Assembly (NCBI RefSeq): GCF_003413745.1
Contig: NZ_QVID01000001.1
Location: 744,001 to 808,000, forward strand
Origin: Marixanthomonas ophiurae
Lineage (GTDB): Bacteria > Bacteroidota > Bacteroidia > Flavobacteriales > Flavobacteriaceae
Direction of reading: 5' to 3'
DNA: 64,000 nt
The position numbers were made by a program, and so were the translations under genes. Positions 25,172 to 33,861 of this stretch are shown in pieces. The notes beneath the pieces were generated by a model that saw only the letters and a program-made list of their open reading frames with translations, did not search any database and was not told the origin of the DNA. Every line of letters begins with the position of its first letter. Position 1 is the stretch's first letter.

Positions 25172-27730
25172 CTATTCTACAGGTTCTTTTTCAGTATTTA
25201 AATAAGCATCCAAATTTTTATGAATCTGAATAATCTTGTAGTTAGGCGTTGAAATTTCAAAAGAAGGTTTCTTTATTTTAAACTCTTTGTTTTCTTTTAA
25301 AACCTGTGCAAAATTACGTCCGCCTGTTTTGGTATTTAAACCATGGATTACAACCAATTTGGTTTCTGGGGTATAATAATCCAGTGAAGCACTCATATTA
25401 GTATATCGATAGGCGTCAATGGCTTCAACTAATTTGTCTTTTAATTCTTGTGCAGCTTCGGTTTCAGTACTGTCAAACTTATAAACTACTTTCCACTTCT
25501 TAGCTTCTTCATCGGGTACAAAGTCGCTGGATTCTATAGTACGTAAGGTCTTTCCGTAAATAAATTCAGCTTGTTCCCCTTCTTCGGAATTTGGATAATT
25601 TAATGCTATAAAATTTAAAGCTTTTTTATACGCTTCAAATCCTTGCTGACGACCAATTGCCGTAGCTTTTAATATTTCAAATTTAGGAACAATTTCCGTT
25701 CCAGTGTATTGCGAAATATAATTATCGCTTTGTTCAATTACATATTCGTATTTTGAAGCTTCAAAATCTTTATACAATTGCTTGTACTTAAATTCTGGAC
25801 TAGACTCGTCGGTTGCCAACGCAGTATTCGGGTTGCGCAATATTTCAGCATAACGCGAATCTGGGTGGTTGGTTATAATGTCATTTTTATATTTGCTTGC
25901 TAACGACTCGTTTTCCTGTTCGTTATAAATTTTATACAAATTATATTTAGAGGGAAGAATTAATCGTTCTTCTGGGTTGAAGGTTAATAATTTTTCAAGC
26001 CGTTCGATTGCAAGACCGTTTTCTTTAAATTTTTCTTTGTAGATGAGTCCTAATTGATAATAAGCAAAGTCTCTATCGCCAACCAAGCTATCTATTACTT
26101 TTTGATCGGTTGGAATTTCTGCAATATAAGTTTGTGGATCAAAACGCTTGTTCCCTGTAATAACTTCAACTGGTTTAATTTCTTCTTCGGTTATTAATGA
26201 CGTTTGTTTTTCAGAACGTCTCCAATTGTCTTCCAGTTCTCGATCCCCCCAAACTTTTTGGAACTGCTGTTTTCCATACGCTACCGTGGTTGAGTTGTAA
26301 AAATAAAAGGTACTGTTGTTTTCATTAGGTCCACCAGGTCCGGCATTTTTGGTATAAAACTCGTTATTAGCAATACTTTGCTGTTGTTTTACTTGAGCAA
26401 TGGAATCGGCAATCGCTTTTTCTTTCAATTTGGCAGTGTAATCTGTAAAATACGCCAATTGTTCGGCTTCGCTCATATTGGCAAAACGGATGATACTATC
26501 ATTTTCTGTGGCGATGTCTTCGTATTTTATTACATCGTCCAAGTTTTCACGCTTCTTAGTAATACGTCGGTGTTTTTTTGTGTTAACCTCAAGATTTGTT
26601 AACGTACTATCATAATACGCTCCTGCTGTTTTATAATTAGTCGCATCAAAATTGATAATCGCCAGCGTTTCGTAATTCTTGGACTGAAGGATTTTATCTG
26701 GTGAGTTTTCCTTGATAGATTTATTGTAGTACCCAACAGCGGTTTGGATGCTATCTAAATTGTAATAGTATTCACCAATCTGGTTGTAGATTTTATCTAA
26801 AAACGGACGGTTTTCACGGTTTTCGGCTAGTTCATTCAATAATTCTAAAAAAGCTGTTTTGTCTTCGTTATCATAATCAAAATTCCTCGCTTTGGCTATG
26901 TAAGCGTTAATCATATACACTCGTGGTGATTTCCGATTAAGTTCAATCACCTGATCAAAGGCCATATTGGCGCTATCACGCTCGCCTATACGGTTATAAA
27001 GTTGTCCTTTAATATAGTTGTAACGTCCTTTTAGCTCATTTTTTTGTACGTTTTCCGAAGCTATTTTCATATACGGTAACGCTTCAGCAATCGAATCCAT
27101 TTTAACGTAAGCTTCAGCCATGATGGCTGCAACGTCTGCTAACTCCTCTTCATCCATTTCTATCTTCTCTCGCTCGACATCTTCCAATAGTTCTTGCAAG
27201 CTTTCTAACGCTACTTCTTCATTGTCTAATCTAATATTTGCTTTTGCTTTCCACACATTGGCATTGGTAATATTATTACTAGTTGGGTAGCGATCTAGTA
27301 TAAAGTTAAAAGCATCTAAGGAAGGAATAAAACGTCCATCGAAATAACGAGACTTGCCAAGCAACATATATGCTTCGTCTGTTTGTGGATTGTGTTCCTT
27401 GTTGTTTACATACACTGAATGCTTTTGAATAGCTTTCGCAGCTTTCTCTTCAGCACGGTTAAAGTTCGGATTTTTAGATTCTCCAGGTAAAGTTGAATTT
27501 TCATCAAGGTCGAGACGCTCAACAGGTAGAATTTCCCAATAGTTATCACGGTAGCCTGTGGCCAATTCTTCTTTGCCGTCTTCAAAAGCTAAATTTCCGT
27601 TGTACAACGCATTGTATTCTGCGGTTACTGCGTGATAATTACGACTTAAAAAAGTGTTCTTTTTTCGTGAACAAGCTGCTAAAACAATAACAGCCAATAA
27701 AAAGAGAGTAGTTTTATATATGCCTTTCAA
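25172..27730 (-). CDS. sprE: SprE/PorW-like TPR lipoprotein of gliding motility and type IX secretion
   Basis: SprE (PorW in Porphyromonas) is an outer-membrane lipoprotein needed for type IX secretion and gliding. The 852-residue protein starts with a lipoprotein signal (LFLLAVIVLAAC, Cys near residue 20) and the conserved FLSRNYHAVTAEYNALYNG. It continues with many tetratricopeptide repeats (clear from about 120 to 390 and again from 560 to 700). The C-terminus is a small globular domain with GGRNFAQVL. The only start available is TTG at 27730, because an in-frame TAA lies five codons upstream. The bactofilin gene follows by 27 bp. Confidence 0.88.
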   Translation of the reverse strand: MKGIYKTTLFLLAVIVLAACSRKKNTFLSRNYHAVTAEYNALYNGNLAFEDGKEELATGYRDNYWEILPVERLDLDENSTLPGESKNPNFNRAEEKAAKAIQKHSVYVNNKEHNPQTDEAYMLLGKSRYFDGRFIPSLDAFNFILDRYPTSNNITNANVWKAKANIRLDNEEVALESLQELLEDVEREKIEMDEEELADVAAIMAEAYVKMDSIAEALPYMKIASENVQKNELKGRYNYIKGQLYNRIGERDSANMAFDQVIELNRKSPRVYMINAYIAKARNFDYDNEDKTAFLELLNELAENRENRPFLDKIYNQIGEYYYNLDSIQTAVGYYNKSIKENSPDKILQSKNYETLAIINFDATNYKTAGAYYDSTLTNLEVNTKKHRRITKKRENLDDVIKYEDIATENDSIIRFANMSEAEQLAYFTDYTAKLKEKAIADSIAQVKQQQSIANNEFYTKNAGPGGPNENNSTFYFYNSTTVAYGKQQFQKVWGDRELEDNWRRSEKQTSLITEEEIKPVEVITGNKRFDPQTYIAEIPTDQKVIDSLVGDRDFAYYQLGLIYKEKFKENGLAIERLEKLLTFNPEERLILPSKYNLYKIYNEQENESLASKYKNDIITNHPDSRYAEILRNPNTALATDESSPEFKYKQLYKDFEASKYEYVIEQSDNYISQYTGTEIVPKFEILKATAIGRQQGFEAYKKALNFIALNYPNSEEGEQAEFIYGKTLRTIESSDFVPDEEAKKWKVVYKFDSTETEAAQELKDKLVEAIDAYRYTNMSASLDYYTPETKLVVIHGLNTKTGGRNFAQVLKENKEFKIKKPSFEISTPNYKIIQIHKNLDAYLNTEKEPVE

Positions 27731-27896
27731 AATTATGTCAATTTATTATAATACTGTAACTTAAAAGCGTTGCTTTTAGTATGTAAAAGCAAGAAATAAG
27801 CTGTAAAAATAAGGTTCTTTTTGGTTTCTGTAGGCTTATAACGTTAAAAATTGGTTGTAATTGGCTTATTTCTATTCTTTAAAATATTTTCCTTTG

Positions 27897-27904
27897 TAAA
27901 TTTG
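27897..27904 (+). promoter_or_regulatory. Possible -7 element of the reductase gene
   Basis: TAAATTTG (27897-27904) matches the -7 consensus and is 16 bp before the ATG at 27921. No TTG is found at the proper distance upstream, so the promoter call is weak. Confidence 0.35.
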
Positions 27905-27920
27905 CAAAAAATTGAAATCT

Positions 27921-28982
27921 ATGAGTGGCTTCTATTCGCTACCCGTTTCCGAAGTAAACAAGGAAACCCCTAACGCTGTATCGATTACTTTTACTATACC
28001 CGAAGACTTAAAAGAGATGTTTTCTTTTAAAGCTGGGCAGTATATAACTATAAAACATACAATTAATGGAACTGAGTTGCGCCGAGCGTACTCCATTTGT
28101 TGTGCACCAGACAGCGGCAAGCTGAAAGTAGGTGTGAAAAAAGTGGAAAAGGGACTTTTCTCTGTCTTTGCCAACACCAAGCTAAAAGTAGGCGATACGT
28201 TGGAAGTATTTCCACCAGAAGGAAAGTTTGTTTTTGACCCCAAGGATGAAGAAATTGGTGAAATTTCAGATCATTACGCTGCTTTTGTCGCTGGAAGTGG
28301 AATTACTCCTGTACTTTCCATTGTAAAAACTATTTTAAATGAAGTGCCAGACAGTACCTTTTTATTGGTATATGGAAACCAATCGCTTTCTGAAACTATG
28401 TTTCATTCCGAAATATTAGAACTTCAAAAAAAATATAAAGACCGTTTATTTGTTGAATTTATTTACAGTCGCAAGCTGGAAAGTGACGCGTTATTTGGTC
28501 GTATTGAACGTTCTACCATCAACCTATTACTTAAAAATAAATTTAAGGACCGCACCTTTAACTCTTTTTATCTGTGCGGGCCCGAACCAATGATTGATGA
28601 AGTTTCTTCTACTTTGAAACAGAACGGTATCAATGAAAAACAGATTCTTTTTGAACTATTCAACACCGCAGAAAAAGGACTGCTGACCAAAAAACACGAT
28701 GGTGATACCAAAGTAACTATTACTTTGGATGACGAAGTGGAAACCTTTTCTATGCCGCAGAAAAAATCGGTGCTCGAAGCAGCATTGGATCACGATTTAG
28801 ATCCGCCGTATTCGTGTCAAGGTGGAATTTGTAGTACATGTATTGCAAGAATTACGGAAGGAAAAGCCGAAATGCGTAAAAATCAAATTTTGACCGATGA
28901 TGAAATAGCCGACGGATTGATTTTAACCTGTCAAGCGCATCCTACCACCGAAACATTGTCTGTGGATTATGATGATGTGTAG
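27921..28982 (+). CDS. Ferredoxin-NAD(P)H reductase with C-terminal 2Fe-2S domain
   Basis: The 353-residue protein has an FAD-binding barrel with RRAYSICCAP (FAD/FMN contact), an NAD(P)-binding half with YGNQSLSETMFHSEI and LCGPEPMIDEV, and a plant-type [2Fe-2S] domain with SCQGGICSTC and a late Cys in LTCQAHP. This matches the PaaE/PaaK-like reductases that supply electrons to oxygenases. The ATG at 27921 is preferred over an upstream TTG at 27912. It stands alone, divergent from sprE, and no oxygenase gene is nearby. In flavobacteria it probably serves general ferredoxin-type electron transfer. Confidence 0.92.
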   Translation: MSGFYSLPVSEVNKETPNAVSITFTIPEDLKEMFSFKAGQYITIKHTINGTELRRAYSICCAPDSGKLKVGVKKVEKGLFSVFANTKLKVGDTLEVFPPEGKFVFDPKDEEIGEISDHYAAFVAGSGITPVLSIVKTILNEVPDSTFLLVYGNQSLSETMFHSEILELQKKYKDRLFVEFIYSRKLESDALFGRIERSTINLLLKNKFKDRTFNSFYLCGPEPMIDEVSSTLKQNGINEKQILFELFNTAEKGLLTKKHDGDTKVTITLDDEVETFSMPQKKSVLEAALDHDLDPPYSCQGGICSTCIARITEGKAEMRKNQILTDDEIADGLILTCQAHPTTETLSVDYDDV

Positions 28983-29037
28983 CTTCGGCTTCGCTCAGTT
29001 GTTACCAGAAAAAGTTTAATGTTTTAATTCTACTGAG

Positions 29038-30069
29038 TTAAAAAAGTTTAAAAATAGCTTCAACAATCGTTTTTGGTGAGATGGTTTTTATTGCCTTTTC
29101 ATATCCTTCAGGAAATTTGTTTCCATAAATTGAAGTAGGAATCAATGGAAATTGCTCTCTGTCTGCTGTCAACTGATTTACAGTGGGCTGATTGAACGGT
29201 ACAAAACCCGCAAATGGATGTGTTACCCCCCAAAGTGTAATAACTGGAATACCAAACATCGCTGCTAAATGACCGTTTCCGCTGTCCATTGAGAGCATTC
29301 CGTCCAAGTTTGAAATTAACGCTAGTTCTTCTTCAAAAGTCAATTGTCCGGCGATATTGGTTACTTGTGTAAAATCTGAAGCCAACTGATTTAAAAGCTC
29401 TTCTTCTTTTTTGCCACCACCAAATAGGAATATTTTAAATTTTTCAGTTTTATGTAATTCTGAAATTACCTCTTTCATTAATTCCAACGGATACATTTTA
29501 CTTTCGTGAGCTGCAAAAGGTGCGATCCCAATAGCTTTTTTTGTGTGTTTTCCTATCAAACTGTGCAACCTCTTATTAAGTTGTTGCCTTTCGGGAAACG
29601 TATGGTTGGAAAGGTCTAATGGAAAACCTAGTTTTTCAAAAACATCAACATAGCGTTGGTGCGTTGTTTTTAACTGAGAAAATTCTTTGTTTTCAGAAGC
29701 AGTGAGTTGTCTTTTTTCTTCTCTACCTTTATCAATAGTAGCTGTTTGTATTCCTTGTACCCGTAAATAATTAGAGATTATTTTTGAGCGAATTACATTA
29801 TGCAAATCTGCGATTGCGTCTATTCCATTAGATTTTGCTTCATTGGCCAGTTTCAACAACCCAAAACCTTTGTGTATTCCATAAACATCAGCCTCTAAAA
29901 ATTCTACAGTAGATATAGATTTGAAAAAAGGCTTAAAGTGCTTTTTTGAAACAACCGTAAGTTTCACTTGTGGGTATGTTTTGGCAAAAACCTGTAATAC
30001 TGGGACAGTCATAGCCACGTCACCCATTGCGGACAGACGGATTACAAGGATGTGAAAAGGTTTGGGCAT
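29038..30069 (-). CDS. Glycosyltransferase family 9 (heptosyltransferase-like)
   Basis: The 343-residue protein begins HILVIRLSAMGDVAMTVPVLQ, the conserved start of GT9 enzymes, and has the ADP-heptose-binding-type segment IGIAPFAAHESKMYP followed by LSMDSGNGHLAAMFGIPVITLWG, the C-terminal donor site. GT9 enzymes add heptose or related sugars to LPS core in the cytoplasm. In Bacteroidota the donor is often uncertain. It is upstream of nothing on its strand except a hairpin-rich gap and pairs with a DUF4254 gene, a pairing that I recall from other flavobacteria. Confidence 0.93.
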   Translation of the reverse strand: MPKPFHILVIRLSAMGDVAMTVPVLQVFAKTYPQVKLTVVSKKHFKPFFKSISTVEFLEADVYGIHKGFGLLKLANEAKSNGIDAIADLHNVIRSKIISNYLRVQGIQTATIDKGREEKRQLTASENKEFSQLKTTHQRYVDVFEKLGFPLDLSNHTFPERQQLNKRLHSLIGKHTKKAIGIAPFAAHESKMYPLELMKEVISELHKTEKFKIFLFGGGKKEEELLNQLASDFTQVTNIAGQLTFEEELALISNLDGMLSMDSGNGHLAAMFGIPVITLWGVTHPFAGFVPFNQPTVNQLTADREQFPLIPTSIYGNKFPEGYEKAIKTISPKTIVEAIFKLF

Positions 30070-30105
30070 TGTTTGTTTTGACTTTGATGCCGGGGCTTCG
30101 ATATA

Positions 30106-30140
30106 ATTTAATTCCTTGATGTGCCATCACGGAATTAAAT
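30106..30140. repeat. Long near-perfect inverted repeat (hairpin)
   Basis: ATTTAATTCC (30106-30115) pairs with GGAATTAAAT (30131-30140). After one T-C mismatch, TGATG (30117-30121) pairs with CATCA (30125-30129) over a 3-nt loop, giving 15 paired bases. It lies between the DUF4254 and GT9 genes. No T run follows on the minus strand, so it is not a typical terminator. Confidence 0.75.
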
Positions 30141-30156
30141 CACTCAGCCACCTTAA

Positions 30157-30172
30157 ATTCAGCAATCTGAAT
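30157..30172. repeat. Second hairpin in the same gap
   Basis: ATTCAG (30157-30162) and CTGAAT (30167-30172) pair across a CAAT loop. It lies 15 bp after the DUF4254 stop on the minus strand and 17 bp before the larger hairpin. On the plus strand it is followed by ACTTTTTA. Confidence 0.55.
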
Positions 30173-30187
30173 ACTTTTTAATTCAAA

Positions 30188-30796
30188 TTATTTTTCACCT
30201 CGAAGTACTGGATTCAGCTCATCGTCGTTGTACATTTTCATCTGCTTATAGACTTTCATATACTTATCGCCATTTGCGATATCGTCCAGCAATTGATTAA
30301 TGGCTGTACTTAAGTCTACTCGCTGTTCTAATAATACATCCAGCTTTGCTTTACAAGCCATTTGGTGCTTTTGAGAAGCGTCTTCTCGATTGGCTTCTTC
30401 ATTCATGTGATAAACTTTCAATGCCAATATGGATAAACGGTCAATACCCCAAGCAGGACTCTCAGTGTTAATCCTAGCGTTGTCCTTCACTTTTACATCC
30501 TTGAACTTTTCTAGAAAATAGCTGTCAATATATTCTACCGTATCAGTACGGTCTTGATTAGAAGCATCAATTTTACGCTTTAATAATAAGGCTCCTGCAG
30601 GATCAATATTTGGGTCACGAATAATATCTTCGTAGTGCCACTGCACCGTATCGATCCAACATTTTCTATACAATAAATGTTCAATTAGATCCGAATCTTT
30701 ATCATACGGATTGGTAAACGGCTGGTCCACCGTATCTATTTCGTGATATTTATTAATTACTTCTTGAAATATTTTGTTGGCTTTGTCGCTGAACAT
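30188..30796 (-). CDS. DUF4254-domain protein
   Basis: The 202-residue soluble protein is helical and rich in charged residues. It has the family-typical stretches IEHLLYRKCWIDTVQWHYEDIIRDP and IDRLSILALKVYHM. DUF4254 has no known activity, but the genes are regularly next to GT9 heptosyltransferase-like genes in Bacteroidota, as here (119 bp gap). A role in LPS core assembly is an inference from context. A TAAATTTG element at 30836-30829 could be its -7 box, although no TTG is suitably placed. Confidence 0.85.
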   Translation of the reverse strand: MFSDKANKIFQEVINKYHEIDTVDQPFTNPYDKDSDLIEHLLYRKCWIDTVQWHYEDIIRDPNIDPAGALLLKRKIDASNQDRTDTVEYIDSYFLEKFKDVKVKDNARINTESPAWGIDRLSILALKVYHMNEEANREDASQKHQMACKAKLDVLLEQRVDLSTAINQLLDDIANGDKYMKVYKQMKMYNDDELNPVLRGEK

Positions 30797-31021
30797 AGGT
30801 TTTATTTTTTAAATCGGTGGTTTTGGTACAAATTTACAAAATGCTAAGGCATTTTCCTGTGTTATTTTATAGCTTCACCATTCCAGATACTTACAAGTTC
30901 TTCGAGACCTTGTAGGATAGATCAATTGGTCCTTTACTACTATTTTGTTTTAAAGTTTTGTTCCAAGGTGGTTGAGTAATTTCAAAAAACCCTGTAGATT
31001 TTTTGAAATTGTATCGAAACC
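30797..31021. other. Intergenic region with a small hairpin
   Basis: This 225-bp gap has no convincing gene. It contains a perfect hairpin, AAAATGC-TAAG-GCATTTT, at 30838-30855, beside the putative -7 box of the DUF4254 gene. A TACAAG/CTTGTA inverted pair near 30892-30914 may help end the restriction-modification transcript. Confidence 0.5.
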
Positions 31022-32020
31022 TTATTTTTTCTCCAATATATGCAAATACTCAACTGTCATACTGGCTTTATGGTTTCTATTTTCGGTTTTATCTGCTTTA
31101 AAACGTTGATATTCTTTTGTTTCCAGACTATATTCTCCGAAGCGTTTCATAATTGTTTCTACATCGTCTCGGCTCATTAATCCTTCGTTGTTATAACTTA
31201 AAAAGATGAATTTAAATTGTGCATTTTCAATCAATTCGGTGAACGATTGTAGCACTTCCCCTTTTTTACAATAATCACTTTTATAATACTCCCGTAGCCC
31301 CGTTTTTCCTTTAGGCACAAAGGTATCATATTTTGCAATAGTATTGAGTAGGTGGTAGTTTGCACCGTATTGCCGGGCGTTATACGGCGGATCTAAATAT
31401 AAAATATCACCTTCAATTTCCTTAATCAATTCGTTGCTGTCTTTTTTAAATACTTGATGTGAACCTTCTGTTTTCTGAAACATTGCCGGTTTAATCACCA
31501 TTGTTTTTGCGGCAGAAGTTTTTATTTTTTTCAAGAATGCACCGTAAACCGAAGCCGTATTCGCCACCTTATCGGCACTTTCCAGCAACGAAGCCAAAAG
31601 AAAGTAATATTGGTTTTCGTCTATTTCTGAAGCATTGCACCAAACTTCAATTTGCTGGCGAGCAGCATCTATTTTTTGTCCATTTTCTGAAGTAAAATAC
31701 AACCGTCCAGCTTTTCCTCCTTCTGAATAATTATCGAAAATAAATCCTTTTTGACCTTTCAGGTTATTTAATTTGGTGATTGCTTCTTCAGAGCTTAATT
31801 CAGCATGGTTTTCTATATAATTCCTATTCAACACATAACTGTAAAACTCCACATCGTTGGCGATTACTTGTTTTACGTGATTTTTAAACGTTCTACCTAC
31901 AATCCCAGTTCCCGCAAAAAGATCGCAAAATACTTTTTCGGACAAATTGTTTCCGCAGACAGAAGTGACAGCATCGAAAATAAAGGAGGATAATTTGTGT
32001 TTGGAGCCTATGTAATTCAT
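31022..32020 (-). CDS. DNA adenine methylase, D12 class (restriction-modification)
   Basis: The 332-residue enzyme transfers a methyl group from S-adenosylmethionine to N6 of adenine. It starts MNYIGSKHKL, has the AdoMet-binding motif DLFAGTGIVG (residues 33-42) and the catalytic DPPYN (210-214). The order, motif I then IV, is that of alpha-class D12 methylases. The ATG at 32020 forms an ATGA overlap with the stop of the nuclease gene, so the longer TTG reading at 32032 is rejected. It is very likely the protecting partner of the adjacent nuclease. The target sequence cannot be read from it. Confidence 0.92.
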   Translation of the reverse strand: MNYIGSKHKLSSFIFDAVTSVCGNNLSEKVFCDLFAGTGIVGRTFKNHVKQVIANDVEFYSYVLNRNYIENHAELSSEEAITKLNNLKGQKGFIFDNYSEGGKAGRLYFTSENGQKIDAARQQIEVWCNASEIDENQYYFLLASLLESADKVANTASVYGAFLKKIKTSAAKTMVIKPAMFQKTEGSHQVFKKDSNELIKEIEGDILYLDPPYNARQYGANYHLLNTIAKYDTFVPKGKTGLREYYKSDYCKKGEVLQSFTELIENAQFKFIFLSYNNEGLMSRDDVETIMKRFGEYSLETKEYQRFKADKTENRNHKASMTVEYLHILEKK

Positions 32021-32661
32021 TTTGTTACCCAAATAATTGCGCTTAACGCTTGTGAATTGTCTGCAAAAGTAAGGGAATGCAGCTTGTTAGGGTTAAAATT
32101 TGAAACATATTTTTCTACTTCAGATTTAAGTAGTGAGAGGTTAGCTTTCAGTTTCCAATGTTCTCCATGTTCATCAAAAACCAAAATAAATAATCTGTTT
32201 TTTAAGTGATGTCGCTGCTGCGTACTTTGGTTATCGTACAACCATGCAATCAATTCTTCTTCATTTTTTTTCGCATACGTCAAAGGCTTTTTAAACTGTT
32301 TGGGAAAAACAGTGGTTTTATGATCAAATGGAATATTGTGGATTGTAAAATCGACCAAACGATTTTTTGGGTTTTTAGATGGGTTTACTTCAGGCAAGCT
32401 TGTAAAAATATGTTCAACTGCTGTTGCACTCCAAAAGTTGTACCAGCGGTTTATGGTGTAATTAAAAAGATCGCGTTTATTCAACTTATGTTTTTCAAGT
32501 ATTGTGGCCATTTGCGGCATTAAGGCTTCCCACGTTTTCGTGGTATAAATAAAGTTGGTGTAATTATCCCAAAGATTGTTTTGTTTACGGCCCCATACAT
32601 ATGGGTATTGCAAACGTTTTTGCAATTCGAATTCCAAAGTTTTTAGATTGATCGATTTCAT
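32017..32661 (-). CDS. Probable type II restriction endonuclease (PD-(D/E)XK-like)
   Basis: I do not recognise a named family in this 214-residue protein, but its context and residues fit a restriction nuclease. A candidate active site is Glu83, Asp104 and Asp113-x-Lys115 (in VDFTI and PFDHK), which has the spacing of the PD-(D/E)XK fold. It is rich in aromatic and basic residues (NRWYNFWSAT, KRLQYPYVWGRK). The ATG at 32661 overlaps the DUF6427 stop as ATGA, and its own stop overlaps the methylase start in the same way. A longer in-frame N-terminus lacks support. Nuclease activity is an inference. Confidence 0.7.
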   Translation of the reverse strand: MKSINLKTLEFELQKRLQYPYVWGRKQNNLWDNYTNFIYTTKTWEALMPQMATILEKHKLNKRDLFNYTINRWYNFWSATAVEHIFTSLPEVNPSKNPKNRLVDFTIHNIPFDHKTTVFPKQFKKPLTYAKKNEEELIAWLYDNQSTQQRHHLKNRLFILVFDEHGEHWKLKANLSLLKSEVEKYVSNFNPNKLHSLTFADNSQALSAIIWVTK

Positions 32662-33581
32662 ATAAACAACAATACAATCGGTACTAGTACAACAAGCCAA
32701 AGCAATCCTTCTTTAAAACGAGCTTCCTGAACGTTTTCAATATAATTGGTTACAATAACAGATAACGGCGCGATGATGAAGAACAATTCAGCCCCTGTTT
32801 TTTGGGGACTAAAAAGTGCTATGACCATACAAATAGCCAAGGTTATAAGCAATAAAATAGCATTCGGCTTTTCTTTTTTTGACAGGGAAGCGATTTTTAT
32901 TAGCCTAAACGGCAACGCCCAGATTAAAAACGTCGCCATAATAGCAGCCGGAAGTAATATCTTAATGTTGTTGTATGCAGAGAAATTTAAACTCACAGAA
33001 GGAATCCACTCAATTATCCATAAAAATGAATCGTCAACCATTAAATGAAACGATGTTGACAAAATAAATATAGTAATAAAGCCAATAAAGGGGATAATAA
33101 AAAGCTTGTGGTTAATTTCTGGTTTTTGTAGGATTGAAAAAAACAATGGTATAAAAAACAAAATACTCCAAAAATAGAACATGGTTGCAACGGTTATCCA
33201 AAGCGAGGCATCAAGAATTTTCCGCTCGGTATTTTTTTCCGAAGAAAGGCTTGCTAACCTTCTAAACGCCATTAACAGAAATACATTAGCAAGTAATATG
33301 TTTCGATCCAGAAAAATGACAGGTAGCGTTATCAAAAAACACGTAAACAATAATACAGTATAGGTGTTCTTGTAGGTAAGATCGTTTTTTCTAACAATAA
33401 AATCCAATAGAAAAATAGCAAATATAGCCCAGCCAATAAAAAACAAGCTAATAAGCAGTTGAGAAAAATCTAGTGGATTTTTAACTTGTACCAAAGCCCC
33501 GAAAACATAGCCCAAAAAAATGACCATTCCGAAGATTACGAAATTAATAGGCTTAGATTTTCCAAAAAAACTTGTAAGCAT
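32658..33581 (-). CDS. DUF6427-like polytopic membrane protein
   Basis: The 307-residue protein has about nine to ten membrane helices with the start TSFFGKSKPINFVIFG. From memory it belongs to DUF6427, a family confined to Bacteroidota. No enzyme motif is visible; a role in envelope or glycan assembly is common for such proteins but unproven. It is the first gene of a unit continuing into the restriction-modification pair through ATGA overlaps, and divergent from a DUF6341 gene 39 bp away. Confidence 0.78.
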   Translation of the reverse strand: MLTSFFGKSKPINFVIFGMVIFLGYVFGALVQVKNPLDFSQLLISLFFIGWAIFAIFLLDFIVRKNDLTYKNTYTVLLFTCFLITLPVIFLDRNILLANVFLLMAFRRLASLSSEKNTERKILDASLWITVATMFYFWSILFFIPLFFSILQKPEINHKLFIIPFIGFITIFILSTSFHLMVDDSFLWIIEWIPSVSLNFSAYNNIKILLPAAIMATFLIWALPFRLIKIASLSKKEKPNAILLLITLAICMVIALFSPQKTGAELFFIIAPLSVIVTNYIENVQEARFKEGLLWLVVLVPIVLLFI

Positions 33582-33602
33582 AGCGGGTATTATCTATTTT
33601 TG
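33572..33602 (+). promoter_or_regulatory. Promoter of the DUF6341 gene
   Basis: TTG (33572-33574), a 20-bp spacer and TATTTTTG (33595-33602) match the consensus. Transcription would start near 33609, 12 bp before the ATG at 33621. The -33 part lies inside the first codons of the divergent DUF6427 gene, so the two may influence each other. Confidence 0.7.
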
Positions 33603-33620
33603 CGGTATAAATATACAGAT

Positions 33621-33857
33621 ATGGAATTGAAAGATTTGTTTTACGGTATTGCAGATTTATTTGAAAATGTACTTTTTATACCATACGATGCACTACGCAG
33701 CTTAGAATTGGATAGCTGGTGGTTGGCTAATGCAATGAGCTGGATATTTATTATTATTGGTTTTGTTGCCTTTTTCTATTGGATGAAGCAACTTAAAATA
33801 TTTAATAATAATGACGAAGAAGATCGTTCATCTACTTCACATTCTTACTTAGGATAA
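33621..33857 (+). CDS. DUF6341-like small membrane protein
   Basis: The 78-residue protein starts at the ATG at 33621 (MELKDLFYGIADLFENVLF) and has one C-terminal membrane helix (about residues 40-58) followed by an acidic, Ser-rich tail. It resembles the flavobacterial DUF6341 family. A reading from 33486 is rejected because it overlaps the divergent gene and a consensus promoter lies just before 33621. The function is unknown. It is convergent with purD, 4 bp apart. Confidence 0.78.
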   Translation: MELKDLFYGIADLFENVLFIPYDALRSLELDSWWLANAMSWIFIIIGFVAFFYWMKQLKIFNNNDEEDRSSTSHSYLG

Positions 33858-33861
33858 AGGT

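Noticed and set aside
27728-27735. TAATTTTG at the start of sprE as a promoter
   Set aside because: It overlaps the start codon and has no TTG at the required distance; it is chance sequence at an AT-rich gene start.
33486-33620. Longer form of the DUF6341 protein starting at 33486
   Set aside because: It would run antisense through the DUF6427 gene and across the promoter at 33572-33602.
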